A stretch of 26,072 bases of DNA, taken from assembly GCF_937915125.1 (NCBI RefSeq), contig NZ_CALDMP010000023.1, positions 1 to 26,072 of the forward strand, given 5' to 3'. Shown piece after piece: positions 5,330 through 12,813 of this stretch. The position numbers and the translations under genes are program-made. Numbering within the stretch: the first letter of the stretch is position 1; every line of letters starts with the position of its first letter. The notes under the pieces were generated by a model, which did not search any database, was not told the origin of the DNA, and saw only the letters and a list, made by a program, of their open reading frames with translations. The stretch comes from an uncultured Ruminococcus sp. GTDB taxonomy: Bacteria; Bacillota; Clostridia; Oscillospirales; Ruminococcaceae.

Positions 5330-7048
5330 TTAAAACGTCAGAATGAAGCAGATCCAATGCTCATACTCAGATTCCACCTGGATCTTGATCCGATGGGTAT
5401 CCGCAATGCTCTTTGCAATGGAAAGCCCCAGCCCATAGCCGCCTGTCTGGCGTGCCCGGGAGGAATCGCTCCGGTAAAAACGTTCAAAAATCTTCTCCTT
5501 TTCCGCTTCCGTAACACCTTTTCCCGTATTGAAAATCTTCAGAATCTTCTTATCCCGAACCTGCTGGAGCGTCACCCGGATCTCGCCGTGCTCGTCACTG
5601 TACTTGATGGCATTGTCAATGAAAATCGCCGCAAGCTGAACAATCTGCTCCATATTTCCCGTATACTGCAAGTCCTCCTGGATATCCATCACCAGCTTTT
5701 TCTCCTGTTCAAATGCCTGGCTCTCAAAGGGGAGCGCGGCACTGGAGATAGCCGCACTAAGGGAGAATGCTGCAAACTCCTTCCGTGGATCACCCATTTC
5801 CAGTTTGGTCAGATTCATCATATCGCTGACAAGGGTGCGCATGCGTTCCGTCTGTGACTGGATGTAACTGAGCCATTTGTTCGGCCCGATCTCGTCCTGC
5901 AAAATTTCTGCATTTGCAGAAATAATGGTCAGCGGTGTTTTCAGCTCATGACCAGCATCGGAGATGAATTCCCGCTGGCGCTCAAAGGTTTCCTGCATAG
6001 GGCGCATGGCACGTTTTGTCAGAATCATGGTGAGAAAGAACACCACGCATTCCATCAGGATAAAAACCAGAATACTCACGGAGAGCAGCTTTTTCAGCAG
6101 CAATTGATCTGCACTCCGATCGGAAAAAACCACGACAAAACCACCGGTGAAGTCCTTGCGAAAAAATTGCAGACTTTCATATTTTCCGTCGATCGCATTG
6201 TTTTCCACCACATAATTCAGAAGCATCTGTCCGTCCTCACGGGAATAGTCATTGGTGCCATCCATGCGGGTGAGATTTCCGCTTTCGTCGGCAAAACAGA
6301 GAAAGTGGTCGATGGTGACAGATTTCTCCCTTTTACGCATGGGCAGTCGTTCGTCGTTTTTTTCATCCATGGGCATGGACGCTTCCGTGCCGGAGGAAAG
6401 GCGGACGGCACCGGTTCCGTTGGTGAGACGGAGCATTGCCATGGGTGCAATGTTTAATGTATCCTGGACAGCGCCGTACCATGGATATTCCGGGTCGTGG
6501 GGCTCATGGGGTTCCCAATCTTCATAGGGATCGTCTGGCTCATCCGGTACATCCGGCTCCTCCGGCCAGGGTCTGGGCGGAATGGTCTGCTCCGGTCTGG
6601 TTTGAGGAGGCGGCGCTGTGGCTTGGGGCGTTGTTTCACGTGAAACAGGCCGTGTGGTTGTTGCTGCCGGTTTTGTCTGTACCGGCTGTGTCCCTGGGGC
6701 AGAAGAATGGAGTCCGGTCTGGACTGCCTGGGGCGCTTCGGTAACTGCTGCTGTCGTCACCGTTTCTGTCTCTGTGCTGCCAGAGGTTTCCGCAGACGAA
6801 GTGACTGCGGCATCCTGGGTATCGCTGGATTGGGGCTCCTGGAATTCCGGCGGCATATCTTCAGGAGGAGCCAGTTCGTTTTCCTGGATGGCAGCTTCAC
6901 TGACGGCGATCTGCTCCAGGAGATCCTTTGTCTGGTTATAGCTCATGGCTTCTGTGATCACATTGAGTGCCACCAGAGGAACCATAAGCAGTGCCGTCAG
7001 CATGGCCATGGTGATGAGAATAAACTGCCGCCGCACACGCCGGATCAT
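5330..7048 (-). CDS. Membrane sensor histidine kinase with long Pro/Thr linker
   Basis: This 572-residue kinase has one membrane segment at about 8-33 and a large extracytoplasmic region. Residues 60-188 of that region are a low-complexity Pro, Thr, Glu and Asp-rich linker, followed by a globular part (about 190-315). A second membrane segment spans about 321-344. HisKA carries the phospho-acceptor His367 in SDAGHELKTPL. HATPase_c has the N box FIDNAIKY (477-484), F box FERFYRSD (521-528) and G2 GYGLGLSIA (537-545). The G1 region reads NTGKG without the usual Asp. No clear HAMP domain is seen. It overlaps the upstream response regulator by 4 bases. The linker codons for VSRET (135-139) are a parS site. 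The stimulus is unknown; a cell-envelope signal is plausible. Confidence 0.88.
   Translation of the reverse strand: MIRRVRRQFILITMAMLTALLMVPLVALNVITEAMSYNQTKDLLEQIAVSEAAIQENELAPPEDMPPEFQEPQSSDTQDAAVTSSAETSGSTETETVTTAAVTEAPQAVQTGLHSSAPGTQPVQTKPAATTTRPVSRETTPQATAPPPQTRPEQTIPPRPWPEEPDVPDEPDDPYEDWEPHEPHDPEYPWYGAVQDTLNIAPMAMLRLTNGTGAVRLSSGTEASMPMDEKNDERLPMRKREKSVTIDHFLCFADESGNLTRMDGTNDYSREDGQMLLNYVVENNAIDGKYESLQFFRKDFTGGFVVVFSDRSADQLLLKKLLSVSILVFILMECVVFFLTMILTKRAMRPMQETFERQREFISDAGHELKTPLTIISANAEILQDEIGPNKWLSYIQSQTERMRTLVSDMMNLTKLEMGDPRKEFAAFSLSAAISSAALPFESQAFEQEKKLVMDIQEDLQYTGNMEQIVQLAAIFIDNAIKYSDEHGEIRVTLQQVRDKKILKIFNTGKGVTEAEKEKIFERFYRSDSSRARQTGGYGLGLSIAKSIADTHRIKIQVESEYEHWICFILTF
6632..6647. 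promoter_or_regulatory. parS site 4 (perfect), inside the kinase gene
   Basis: TGTTTCACGTGAAACA is an exact match inside the coding sequence, in the low-complexity linker of the kinase, where the protein sequence is little constrained. Intragenic parS sites are known in Firmicutes. Confidence 0.93.
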
Positions 7049-7725
7049 GCCTTTTTCTCCAGGAAATAGCCAATGCCCCGTGCCGTCCTGATCTGTACTG
7101 TGGACTGAATGGCAGCCAGCTTTTTCCGCAAGAAGGAGATATAGACCTCGATGTTGTTATATTCCACATCGCTTTCATACCCCCAGATTTTTTCGATGAA
7201 ACGTTCTTTCGGCATGATCTGTCCGGGATTGGACATGAGGATCTCCATGATCTGATATTCCTTGAGACTGAGCTTCATGCTGTTTTCTCCCTGGGTCAGC
7301 GCATATGTCTGACGGCTGAGCCGAAGCTCGTCGAAGTGGAGATAATCCACCTCAACTTCGCCCTTGCGCCGGGTGAGAGCACGGATACGTGCCAGGAGTT
7401 CGCCGGTGGAAAAGGGCTTTGTGAGATAATCATCTGCACCGCAGTCCAGCCCCTGGATCTTATCTTCCACCTCGGATTTTGCCGTCAGCAGCATAATAGG
7501 CGTGGAGTTTTTCTCCTTCCGGAGGATCTGAACCACCTCAATGCCGCTGCGCACCGGCAGCATAATGTCCAGCAAAATGCAATCGTAGATGCCGGTACGG
7601 GCATATTCCAGACCATCTTCGCCGTCAAAAACGGCGTCTACATTGTATTTGTTTCGCCTGAGAATTTCTGCGAGGGTATCAGCAAGCTGCACCTCGTCCT
7701 CTACTACAAGAATATTCAAGATCAT
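7045..7725 (-). CDS. OmpR/PhoB-type response regulator
   Basis: This protein of about 226 residues has an N-terminal receiver domain with the acidic pocket VVEDE, the phospho-acceptor Asp53 in LLDIMLP, and a Lys in LTKPFS. A C-terminal winged helix ends in RTARGIGYFLEKKA. It is the partner of the downstream kinase, with which it shares a 4-base overlap. The start is uncertain. Adjacent ATG codons at 7728 and 7725 lie almost on top of the AGAAAGG ribosome site, whereas a TTG at 7719 has a 9-base spacing and would give the typical MNILVVEDE start. The target genes are unknown. Confidence 0.9.
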   Translation of the reverse strand: MILNILVVEDEVQLADTLAEILRRNKYNVDAVFDGEDGLEYARTGIYDCILLDIMLPVRSGIEVVQILRKEKNSTPIMLLTAKSEVEDKIQGLDCGADDYLTKPFSTGELLARIRALTRRKGEVEVDYLHFDELRLSRQTYALTQGENSMKLSLKEYQIMEILMSNPGQIMPKERFIEKIWGYESDVEYNNIEVYISFLRKKLAAIQSTVQIRTARGIGYFLEKKA

Positions 7726-7812
7726 CATCCTTTCTATAATGAAGTGAAAATATCCCATCATCATTGTACTGCATATAAATTGAAATAATCTTAAGGCAAT
7801 GCAATTTCGTAC

Positions 7813-7841
7813 AGTATACCACATATTTCTGGAAAAATCAA
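7813..7841 (-). promoter_or_regulatory. Promoter of the two-component operon
   Basis: On the minus strand TTGATT (7836-7841) and TATACT (7813-7818) are spaced by 17 bases and lie about 90 bases upstream of the response regulator start, a good sigma-A type promoter. Confidence 0.65.
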
Positions 7842-7883
7842 GGCAATTGGCACAATTTGCTTTTAAAAAGGATGCTCATAATG

Positions 7884-8080
7884 TTAAGGCAATACCGCAC
7901 AAAGATTGTGCGTCAGATGTACTCTACGAGCATAAACTATGTCAGATTTTTCGTCAGATGAAGCAAAAAGCGCAGTGAATACTTTGTGTATTCACGAGCA
8001 TTTTTGCGAAATATGACGGAAAATATGCAAGCATATGACGTGCAAAGCCGTCAGGCGCTCTTTGTGCGGTGTTGCCTTAA
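7884..8080. mobile_element. Complete MITE-like element, 197 bp
   Basis: The ends TTAAGGCAATACCGCACAAA and TTTGTGCGGTGTTGCCTTAA are inverted repeats with one mismatch, beginning and ending in TTAA. Inside is a central hairpin GTGAATAC/GTATTCAC (7975-7995) and further inverted segments (TCTGAC, TCAGA), so the whole element can fold back. No open frame for a transposase is present. The right 57 bases recur in inverted orientation at the right edge of the window. A TTAA or TA target duplication is possible but cannot be told apart from the repeat ends. Confidence 0.8.
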
Positions 8081-8208
8081 ACCAAAAGTCGATTTACATG
8101 GTCAATCAACGGGAGAAGAACCTCAAAGCAATTTCCTCCCCAAAAATCCCTCCCATCCCTTCTGCGTGATTACAATAGGAAAAATGTGTGAAAGAATGGA
8201 AAAAAAGC

Positions 8209-8237
8209 TTGCAAGATATCATGAAATATAGTATAAT
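8209..8237 (+). promoter_or_regulatory. Strong promoter of the zinc-ribbon cluster
   Basis: TTGCAA (8209-8214) and TATAAT (8232-8237) are spaced by exactly 17 bases in an AT-rich setting. Transcription would begin near 8244 and give a leader of about 170 nucleotides before the first gene. Confidence 0.8.
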
Positions 8238-8244
8238 ATAAAAT

Positions 8245-8414
8245 AGCACGTCTGTCTGCAAACAGCAGAAATAACCCGGAAAAGCCGGGGCATATTTCCG
8301 CAGTATCCAGAGAGACACTCCCATAGGCTGCGGCAGGATCCTGCCGCACAGGCAACGGTCTGCACAGACTGTCAGAAGAATACGCCCGGGCAGACCAGAG
8401 AAAGCGAGGAACAT
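8245..8414 (+). promoter_or_regulatory. Structured 5' leader of the zinc-ribbon cluster
   Basis: The leader can form CCCGG/CCGGG with loop AAAAG (about 8275-8289). It also contains a perfect 20-base palindrome, TGCGGCAGGATCCTGCCGCA (8329-8348). A repeated GTCTGC segment flanks the palindrome (about 8252 and 8358). The ribosome site GCGAGGAA lies just before the ATG at 8415. No known riboswitch consensus was recognised. It may be a regulatory leader or simply a stable 5' structure. Confidence 0.4.
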
Positions 8415-9467
8415 ATGTCATTTTTTGATAAGCTGGGAAAAACCATCACAGATACGACCCACACCGTTGTGGAAAAGACAAAATCTTCCACAGACACCAT
8501 CCGCCTGAACGGTCTCATCAACGATGAGGAGCGCAATATGAATGCCGCATATCTGAACATCGGAAAAAAATATGCGGAGCTTCATGAAAAGGATGCAGAA
8601 CCGGAATTTCAGGAATACCTGGACGCCATTGCAGCAAGCCAGGAGAAAATTGAGGAATACCGGGAGCAGATCCGGAAAAACAAGCACCTGCTGATCTGCC
8701 AGGGCTGCGGTGCAGAGATTCCGGAGACTGTGCTGTTCTGTACCAAGTGCGGCGCAGAAAATCCGGTGGGAAAGCAGCTTGCAGAAGAACGTGCTGCAAA
8801 AGAAGCCGCAGAGCGTGCAGCACAGCAGGCAGCTCAGCAGGCGGCACAACAAGCACAACAGGCAGCCCAGCAGGCAGCGGCACAGCAGTCTGCCGGGGGC
8901 GTGGAGCTTTGCCAGAACTGCGGAAAGCCCAGAACACCGGGTGCTATGTTCTGTACCGGATGCGGCACACGATTTGTACCGGCACAGACAGAAACAGCAG
9001 CAAATCCCATTCCCGCACCGGCAGCAGTGATTCCTGCACCTGCCCCGGCAGAGGAAACAGCTGCACCTACATCTGAGCCGGTAATTCCGACAGCTGTTCC
9101 GGCAGAAGAAACAACTGCACCCACAGCTGAGCCGGTAATTCCGACACCTGCCCCGGCAGAGGAAACAGCTGCACCCACAGCTGAGCCGGAAGTTCCGACA
9201 GCTGTTCCGGCAGAGGAAACAGCCACACCCACAGCTGAACCGGAAATTCCGGCAGCTGCAGCTGTATCTGCCAGAACCTGTCCTGTCTGTGGAAAAGAAG
9301 TGCCGGCGCAGTATAAATTCTGCACCAGCTGCGGCACAAAGATGGACGAAACCGCTGTACCGGCTGAACCTGCTGCTGCACCGGAAAAAGTCTGCCCTGT
9401 CTGCGGAAAGACAGTACCTGCCCAGAATAAATTCTGTACCAGTTGCGGCACAAAAGTGGCTGACTGA
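8415..9467 (+). CDS. Soluble protein with four zinc ribbons and an Ala/Gln coiled coil
   Basis: This 350-residue protein has no signal peptide or membrane segment. A charged helical N-terminal region (1-94) is followed by a CxxC...CxxC zinc ribbon (95-113) and an Ala/Gln-rich helix (about 124-160). A second ribbon (166-184) precedes four tandem 18-residue repeats of the form AEETAAPTxEPVIPTxxP. Two near-identical C-terminal ribbons follow (289-307 and 327-345, CPVCGKxVPAQxKFCTSCG). Such treble ribbons normally bind zinc structurally and serve as interaction modules. It is the first gene after a strong promoter and lies 22 bases before another zinc-ribbon gene, so they are probably co-transcribed. 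Its function is unknown; a cytosolic scaffold for the membrane proteins downstream is an inference. Confidence 0.85.
   Translation: MSFFDKLGKTITDTTHTVVEKTKSSTDTIRLNGLINDEERNMNAAYLNIGKKYAELHEKDAEPEFQEYLDAIAASQEKIEEYREQIRKNKHLLICQGCGAEIPETVLFCTKCGAENPVGKQLAEERAAKEAAERAAQQAAQQAAQQAQQAAQQAAAQQSAGGVELCQNCGKPRTPGAMFCTGCGTRFVPAQTETAANPIPAPAAVIPAPAPAEETAAPTSEPVIPTAVPAEETTAPTAEPVIPTPAPAEETAAPTAEPEVPTAVPAEETATPTAEPEIPAAAAVSARTCPVCGKEVPAQYKFCTSCGTKMDETAVPAEPAAAPEKVCPVCGKTVPAQNKFCTSCGTKVAD
9048..9263 (+). repeat. 54-base tandem repeat, four units, inside the zinc-ribbon gene
   Basis: Units begin at 9048, 9102, 9156 and 9210, each starting with GCAGARGAAACA. They encode an 18-residue Ala/Glu/Pro/Thr linker unit. 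The regular period suggests copy-number variation between strains by slippage or recombination. Confidence 0.85.
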
Positions 9468-9489
9468 CAAATGATAAAGGAGAATGCAT

Positions 9490-10893
9490 ATGAATTGTAA
9501 ACAATGTGGTTTTGAAGTAGAAGAAGGAAAGAAGTTCTGCCCCAATTGCGGCAATCCTATGGAGGCTGCGGCAGCTGTACCGGAGGCGGCAGTGCCTGAG
9601 GCTGTGCCGGAAGCAATGCCGGACGTTGTGCCCGAATCTGTTTCCGTAGATACAGCTGCACCGACACCGGAAGCTGCGCCGTCTCCCATGCCGGGGAATA
9701 TTCCCACCGGCGCACCCATTCCCAATCCCGGCGCAGTACCGGGCAGCGACACAGGTGCACCCTTCGGCGCAATGCCCGGCGGCGCATCCAATCCCATTCC
9801 CGGTGCAATCCCCAACGCCGGTACTTATGACCCCACCATGAACCCCATACCGCCCATGAATCAGCCGCCGAAGAAAAAGAAGAAGATCTGGCCCATTATC
9901 CTGCTGATCTGCATTCCCATCCTGCTGATCGTCATCGTTGTTGCCTGTCTGTTCGGCATTGGTTTTTCCATGGGAAAACGGGGCGCTGAGTCTGTGAACG
10001 CATACTGGGATGCCTATGTGAACAGCGACGGCGAGGCATTTGCAGAAATGGTGCCGGATGAGTACTGGGATTACATTGCCGACACCTATGATATCACCAA
10101 GGAAGAGGCAATTGCCGGCATGAATCTCTATCTGGAAGAAAATGCAGAATTGCTGGGCGGCGGTCTGTCCTATGAATGGTCTCAGACCGGGGTACAGTAC
10201 GGTATGGGTGACACAGATTCCCTGGATGATGTCCGTGAAGTGACAGATCAGTACGGTCTGAAGATTTCCAGCGGTATCGGCATTGGCATGGATGCAACTG
10301 TTAGCGGTGCAACGGATTCTGAGGATCACAGCTTTGCAATGTGGATAGTAAAAATTGACGGCGAGTGGTACAATGTTTCTGCAATGTCCGATTTCGAGAT
10401 CGTCTGTGATGGCGATTATGCCGCTGCTGCAAAATACCAGGCAGAATACGGCGAGACCATGGAAACATACTGGAATGCACTGCTCCAGTCTGATGCAGCG
10501 ACAATGTCCACTTTTGTACCGGATACCTGGTGGGACTTCATGGAAGATCAGTACGGCTTCTCCCAAAGTGAAGCAGAGGGATATCTGGAGCAGTATCTGA
10601 ATGAAATGATTTTGTCGGAATATGACACTACTTCGGAGCTGAGCGCAAAGGTTGTCGTGACAGATACAGAGGATTATGAAGAAAGCGACCTGTCTGATCT
10701 GAACGATGGACTGGAGGAATACGGTCTTGCCGGCGATGCAGCAAAAGACATTTATCTGGATCTGACCATTACAAATGCTGGTACAGACAGTGAAGAGTCC
10801 AGCTATGTGACCATGACCCACATCGGGGACAGCTGGTATGTCTATGACGTCATGTACTACTATGCAAACGCCTGCTATTACTATGCGGAATAA
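9490..10893 (+). CDS. Zinc-ribbon membrane protein with two copies of an extracytoplasmic domain
   Basis: This 467-residue protein has one N-terminal zinc ribbon (CKQCG...CPNCG, residues 3-21). A Pro/Gly/Ala-rich cytosolic linker follows (about 25-125), then a KKKKK stop and one membrane helix (134-160). Two extracytoplasmic repeats of about 135 residues lie at about 166-305 and 320-455. Each begins with YWxAxxxSD, then VPDxxWDxxxxxY, and ends in a strand with GxWYxV. The layout resembles TcaA/YvbJ-type Gram-positive proteins (ribbon inside, NTF2-like domains outside); that similarity is inferred from architecture only. ATG 9490 is preferred to ATG 9484 because AAAGGAG then has a 7-base spacing. 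It lies directly downstream of the four-ribbon protein. Function unknown; envelope stress sensing is a guess. Confidence 0.82.
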   Translation: MNCKQCGFEVEEGKKFCPNCGNPMEAAAAVPEAAVPEAVPEAMPDVVPESVSVDTAAPTPEAAPSPMPGNIPTGAPIPNPGAVPGSDTGAPFGAMPGGASNPIPGAIPNAGTYDPTMNPIPPMNQPPKKKKKIWPIILLICIPILLIVIVVACLFGIGFSMGKRGAESVNAYWDAYVNSDGEAFAEMVPDEYWDYIADTYDITKEEAIAGMNLYLEENAELLGGGLSYEWSQTGVQYGMGDTDSLDDVREVTDQYGLKISSGIGIGMDATVSGATDSEDHSFAMWIVKIDGEWYNVSAMSDFEIVCDGDYAAAAKYQAEYGETMETYWNALLQSDAATMSTFVPDTWWDFMEDQYGFSQSEAEGYLEQYLNEMILSEYDTTSELSAKVVVTDTEDYEESDLSDLNDGLEEYGLAGDAAKDIYLDLTITNAGTDSEESSYVTMTHIGDSWYVYDVMYYYANACYYYAE

Positions 10894-10965
10894 GGACAGG
10901 GCAAAAGGAAAGTGACATTTCTATGACGCTGTGTGCTATGCCAATATGACAGAAAACATGACCTC

Positions 10966-11207
10966 GCCGAAGGCGGCAATGAAGTTTTTTGGTCCAGCAA
11001 TTTTTCAAAAATGCTGGCGAGGTCCAGGGCGAGGAGCCCTGGTCGCCGCCCGCAGGCGGCGAAACACCCTGCGCCGTATTCCGGCGCGGGTCGAGGGTGG
11101 TGAGAAAAAGCGACAGCTTTTTCGAGGCGGGGCGAACAAGACCGCCCCGCCTTGTAAGACCATCTGATCCAGTGAAATTTTGTAAACGTCCCGGTGGGAC
11201 GTTTACA
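10966..11207 (-). repeat. Hairpin-chain intergenic repeat (full, inverted)
   Basis: This is a full copy in reverse orientation, filling most of the 439-base space between two zinc-ribbon genes. It includes TGTAAACGTCCC/GGGACGTTTACA (11181-11207), GGCGGGGC/GCCCCGCC (11126-11151), AAAAAGC/GCTTTTT, CGCCGCC/GGCGGCG with loop TGCG (in element orientation), and CCAGGGC/GCCCTGG. It is nearly identical to the copy at 14781-15021. The remaining 11208-11332 shows no gene and no convincing promoter. Confidence 0.82.
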
Positions 11208-11332
11208 ACGGATTTTGCTTCTATATCTGGTTCTGTATTATTACAGTAATTGTCATAGCGATTGAAAGTAGAAGTATGCTGAGAGCTTATTCTTAATTGC
11301 CATCCACCCCGTGAAAGGAAGATTCAAAAACC

Positions 11333-12100
11333 ATGAAATGTGAACATTGCGGCTATGAAGCCCCGGAGCGTGCAGTGATCTGCCCTGAATGCGGCGAGAT
11401 CCTGCCCCGGAAACAACAGGACGAAACGGCTCCGGAAAAAACTGCAAGCCAGGAACCGGCGACTTTCTCCATGCCCTTTCTCTCCTCCTCCGGTGGTGAG
11501 GAAAAGACTGATGGCATTGCCACCCAGGATCCCAGGGAACGAGAACGCCTGGCGCAGGAAAAACACATCCGCCTGGTGCGACGCATTGTCAGCCTTTGTG
11601 TGCTGGCAGTGCTGATCCTGGGCATCGTTCTGTACCAGGTCTTTCTGGGCGGCTATAAGCTGGCGGCATATCGCTATGTCAAAGGCGTGGATCGTGCAAG
11701 CGGCAGCATGTATGTGGCGCTGGTGCCCGATGCATTCATGGACCATCTGGAAAACAGCTATGAGACAACACGCCGTGATGTAAAAGAAATGATGCGGGAT
11801 TATTTTATCAGCTGGAATAAAAATTACGGCACAGAGGGCAGGATGTCCTATGAGATTCTTTCTGCAAAGGAGATCACTGACGCCGATGCACTGTCTGAAC
11901 TGGAGCAGGAATTGAAAACGTCCTATGGTATTTCCGTGGAAATCAAATCGGCAGTCAAAGCAGAGATCTTCATCAATGACGGGGGAACAAAGGCATCGGA
12001 AAACGCCACCTTTGTAAAGATCGGCAGCCGCTGGTGCTGTATGGAGGCAATGGAGGATATCGACTATGTCTGCCAGTATGACGGCTATAATGCCTGGTAA
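11333..12100 (+). CDS. Zinc-ribbon membrane protein with one extracytoplasmic domain
   Basis: This 255-residue protein has an N-terminal zinc ribbon (CEHCG...CPECG, residues 3-21) and a polar cytosolic linker. One membrane helix (about 83-106) is followed by a single extracytoplasmic domain (about 110-245). That domain follows the pattern of the repeats in the previous gene: YVKGVDRASGSMYVALVPDAFMDH, then a helix ending in NYG, then strands with a final GSRWCCME in place of GxWYxV. AAAGGAAG precedes the ATG. It is 21 bases upstream of the next gene and probably forms an operon with it. Function unknown; it is a paralogue by architecture of the protein at 9490. Confidence 0.8.
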   Translation: MKCEHCGYEAPERAVICPECGEILPRKQQDETAPEKTASQEPATFSMPFLSSSGGEEKTDGIATQDPRERERLAQEKHIRLVRRIVSLCVLAVLILGIVLYQVFLGGYKLAAYRYVKGVDRASGSMYVALVPDAFMDHLENSYETTRRDVKEMMRDYFISWNKNYGTEGRMSYEILSAKEITDADALSELEQELKTSYGISVEIKSAVKAEIFINDGGTKASENATFVKIGSRWCCMEAMEDIDYVCQYDGYNAW

Positions 12101-12121
12101 CAGCAGGGATGGAGGAGAAGT

Positions 12122-12763
12122 ATGGCAAAAAAAGTGACCAGAGATCAGCATCAGGCGGAGAAGCAGCAGAAAAAAAGCAGCATTATCCGTCTCCTGGCGG
12201 GAATCCTTCTGATTCTCGCAGCAGCAGCCCTTGTTCTGGGGGGCATCCTGTATTTTCAAAAGGAAAAGGAGAAGGATGCAGCTGCACCGGATACCTCCGG
12301 CTATGAAAAGACCCTGTCTGCCTATTACAGCGCAATTGTCTCCAGTGACGGAAAAACCATGTCCCAGATCATGGCACCCCCGGAATACTGGACGTATTAT
12401 CTGGAGACCTATGACAAAACGGAAGAGGAAGTCATCGAGAATTTTGCCGAGGGCTGCAATAACACCATGTCAGAGTGGCAGTCGGAATACGGCACCGATG
12501 TCAAGGTATCCTACCAGATCGCCGGCATGTCCCAGCAGGGGCAGGAGGGTCTGGACGAATGGAATTCCGATATGAAAGAAATTCTGGGCAATGACGGCGC
12601 CGCTGTCTCAGAGGCAGTGACCCTGGAAGTACAGCTGACCTTTACCGGCAGTGCAAAGACCGGCAGCGATGTGGTATATCCTACCCTGGGCAAGATCGGG
12701 GAGAAGTGGTATCTCATGTCTGAGGACAGCGAAGAACTGAAAGGCGGCTCCTCGCAAGAATAA
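12122..12763 (+). CDS. Single-pass membrane protein with the same extracytoplasmic domain, no zinc ribbon
   Basis: This 213-residue protein has a short Lys/Gln-rich cytosolic tail (1-19) and one membrane helix (about 21-46). Its extracytoplasmic domain (about 60-205) has the same signature as the two preceding genes: AYYSAIVSSDGKTMSQIM, PPEYWTYYLETYD, SEYG, and a final IGEKWYLM. The zinc ribbon is missing, so it is the minimal form of the family. GGAGGAG precedes the ATG with good spacing. It is the last gene of the cluster and is followed by a terminator. Function unknown; it may form heteromers with the ribbon-containing paralogues. Confidence 0.8.
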   Translation: MAKKVTRDQHQAEKQQKKSSIIRLLAGILLILAAAALVLGGILYFQKEKEKDAAAPDTSGYEKTLSAYYSAIVSSDGKTMSQIMAPPEYWTYYLETYDKTEEEVIENFAEGCNNTMSEWQSEYGTDVKVSYQIAGMSQQGQEGLDEWNSDMKEILGNDGAAVSEAVTLEVQLTFTGSAKTGSDVVYPTLGKIGEKWYLMSEDSEELKGGSSQE

Positions 12764-12767
12764 AAGA

Positions 12768-12804
12768 AACGGGTGAACTTTTTTCATGGGTTCACCCGTT
12801 TTTT
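12768..12804. terminator. Intrinsic terminator between convergent genes
   Basis: AACGGGTGAAC (12768-12778) pairs with GTTCACCCGTT (12790-12800) and is followed by a T run. It ends the zinc-ribbon operon and may also serve the minus-strand Rrf2 gene, because an A-rich stretch flanks the other side. Confidence 0.85.
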
Positions 12805-12813
12805 GCTCTTATT

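Noticed and set aside
8275..8400. A known riboswitch class in the zinc-ribbon leader
   Set aside because: None of the riboswitch consensus cores that I know could be recognised; only generic hairpins are visible.
8418..10821. Long minus-strand open frames opposite the zinc-ribbon genes
   Set aside because: They are antisense shadows of Ala/Pro-rich coding sequence, rich in Cys/Arg/Leu with no domain, ribosome site or promoter.
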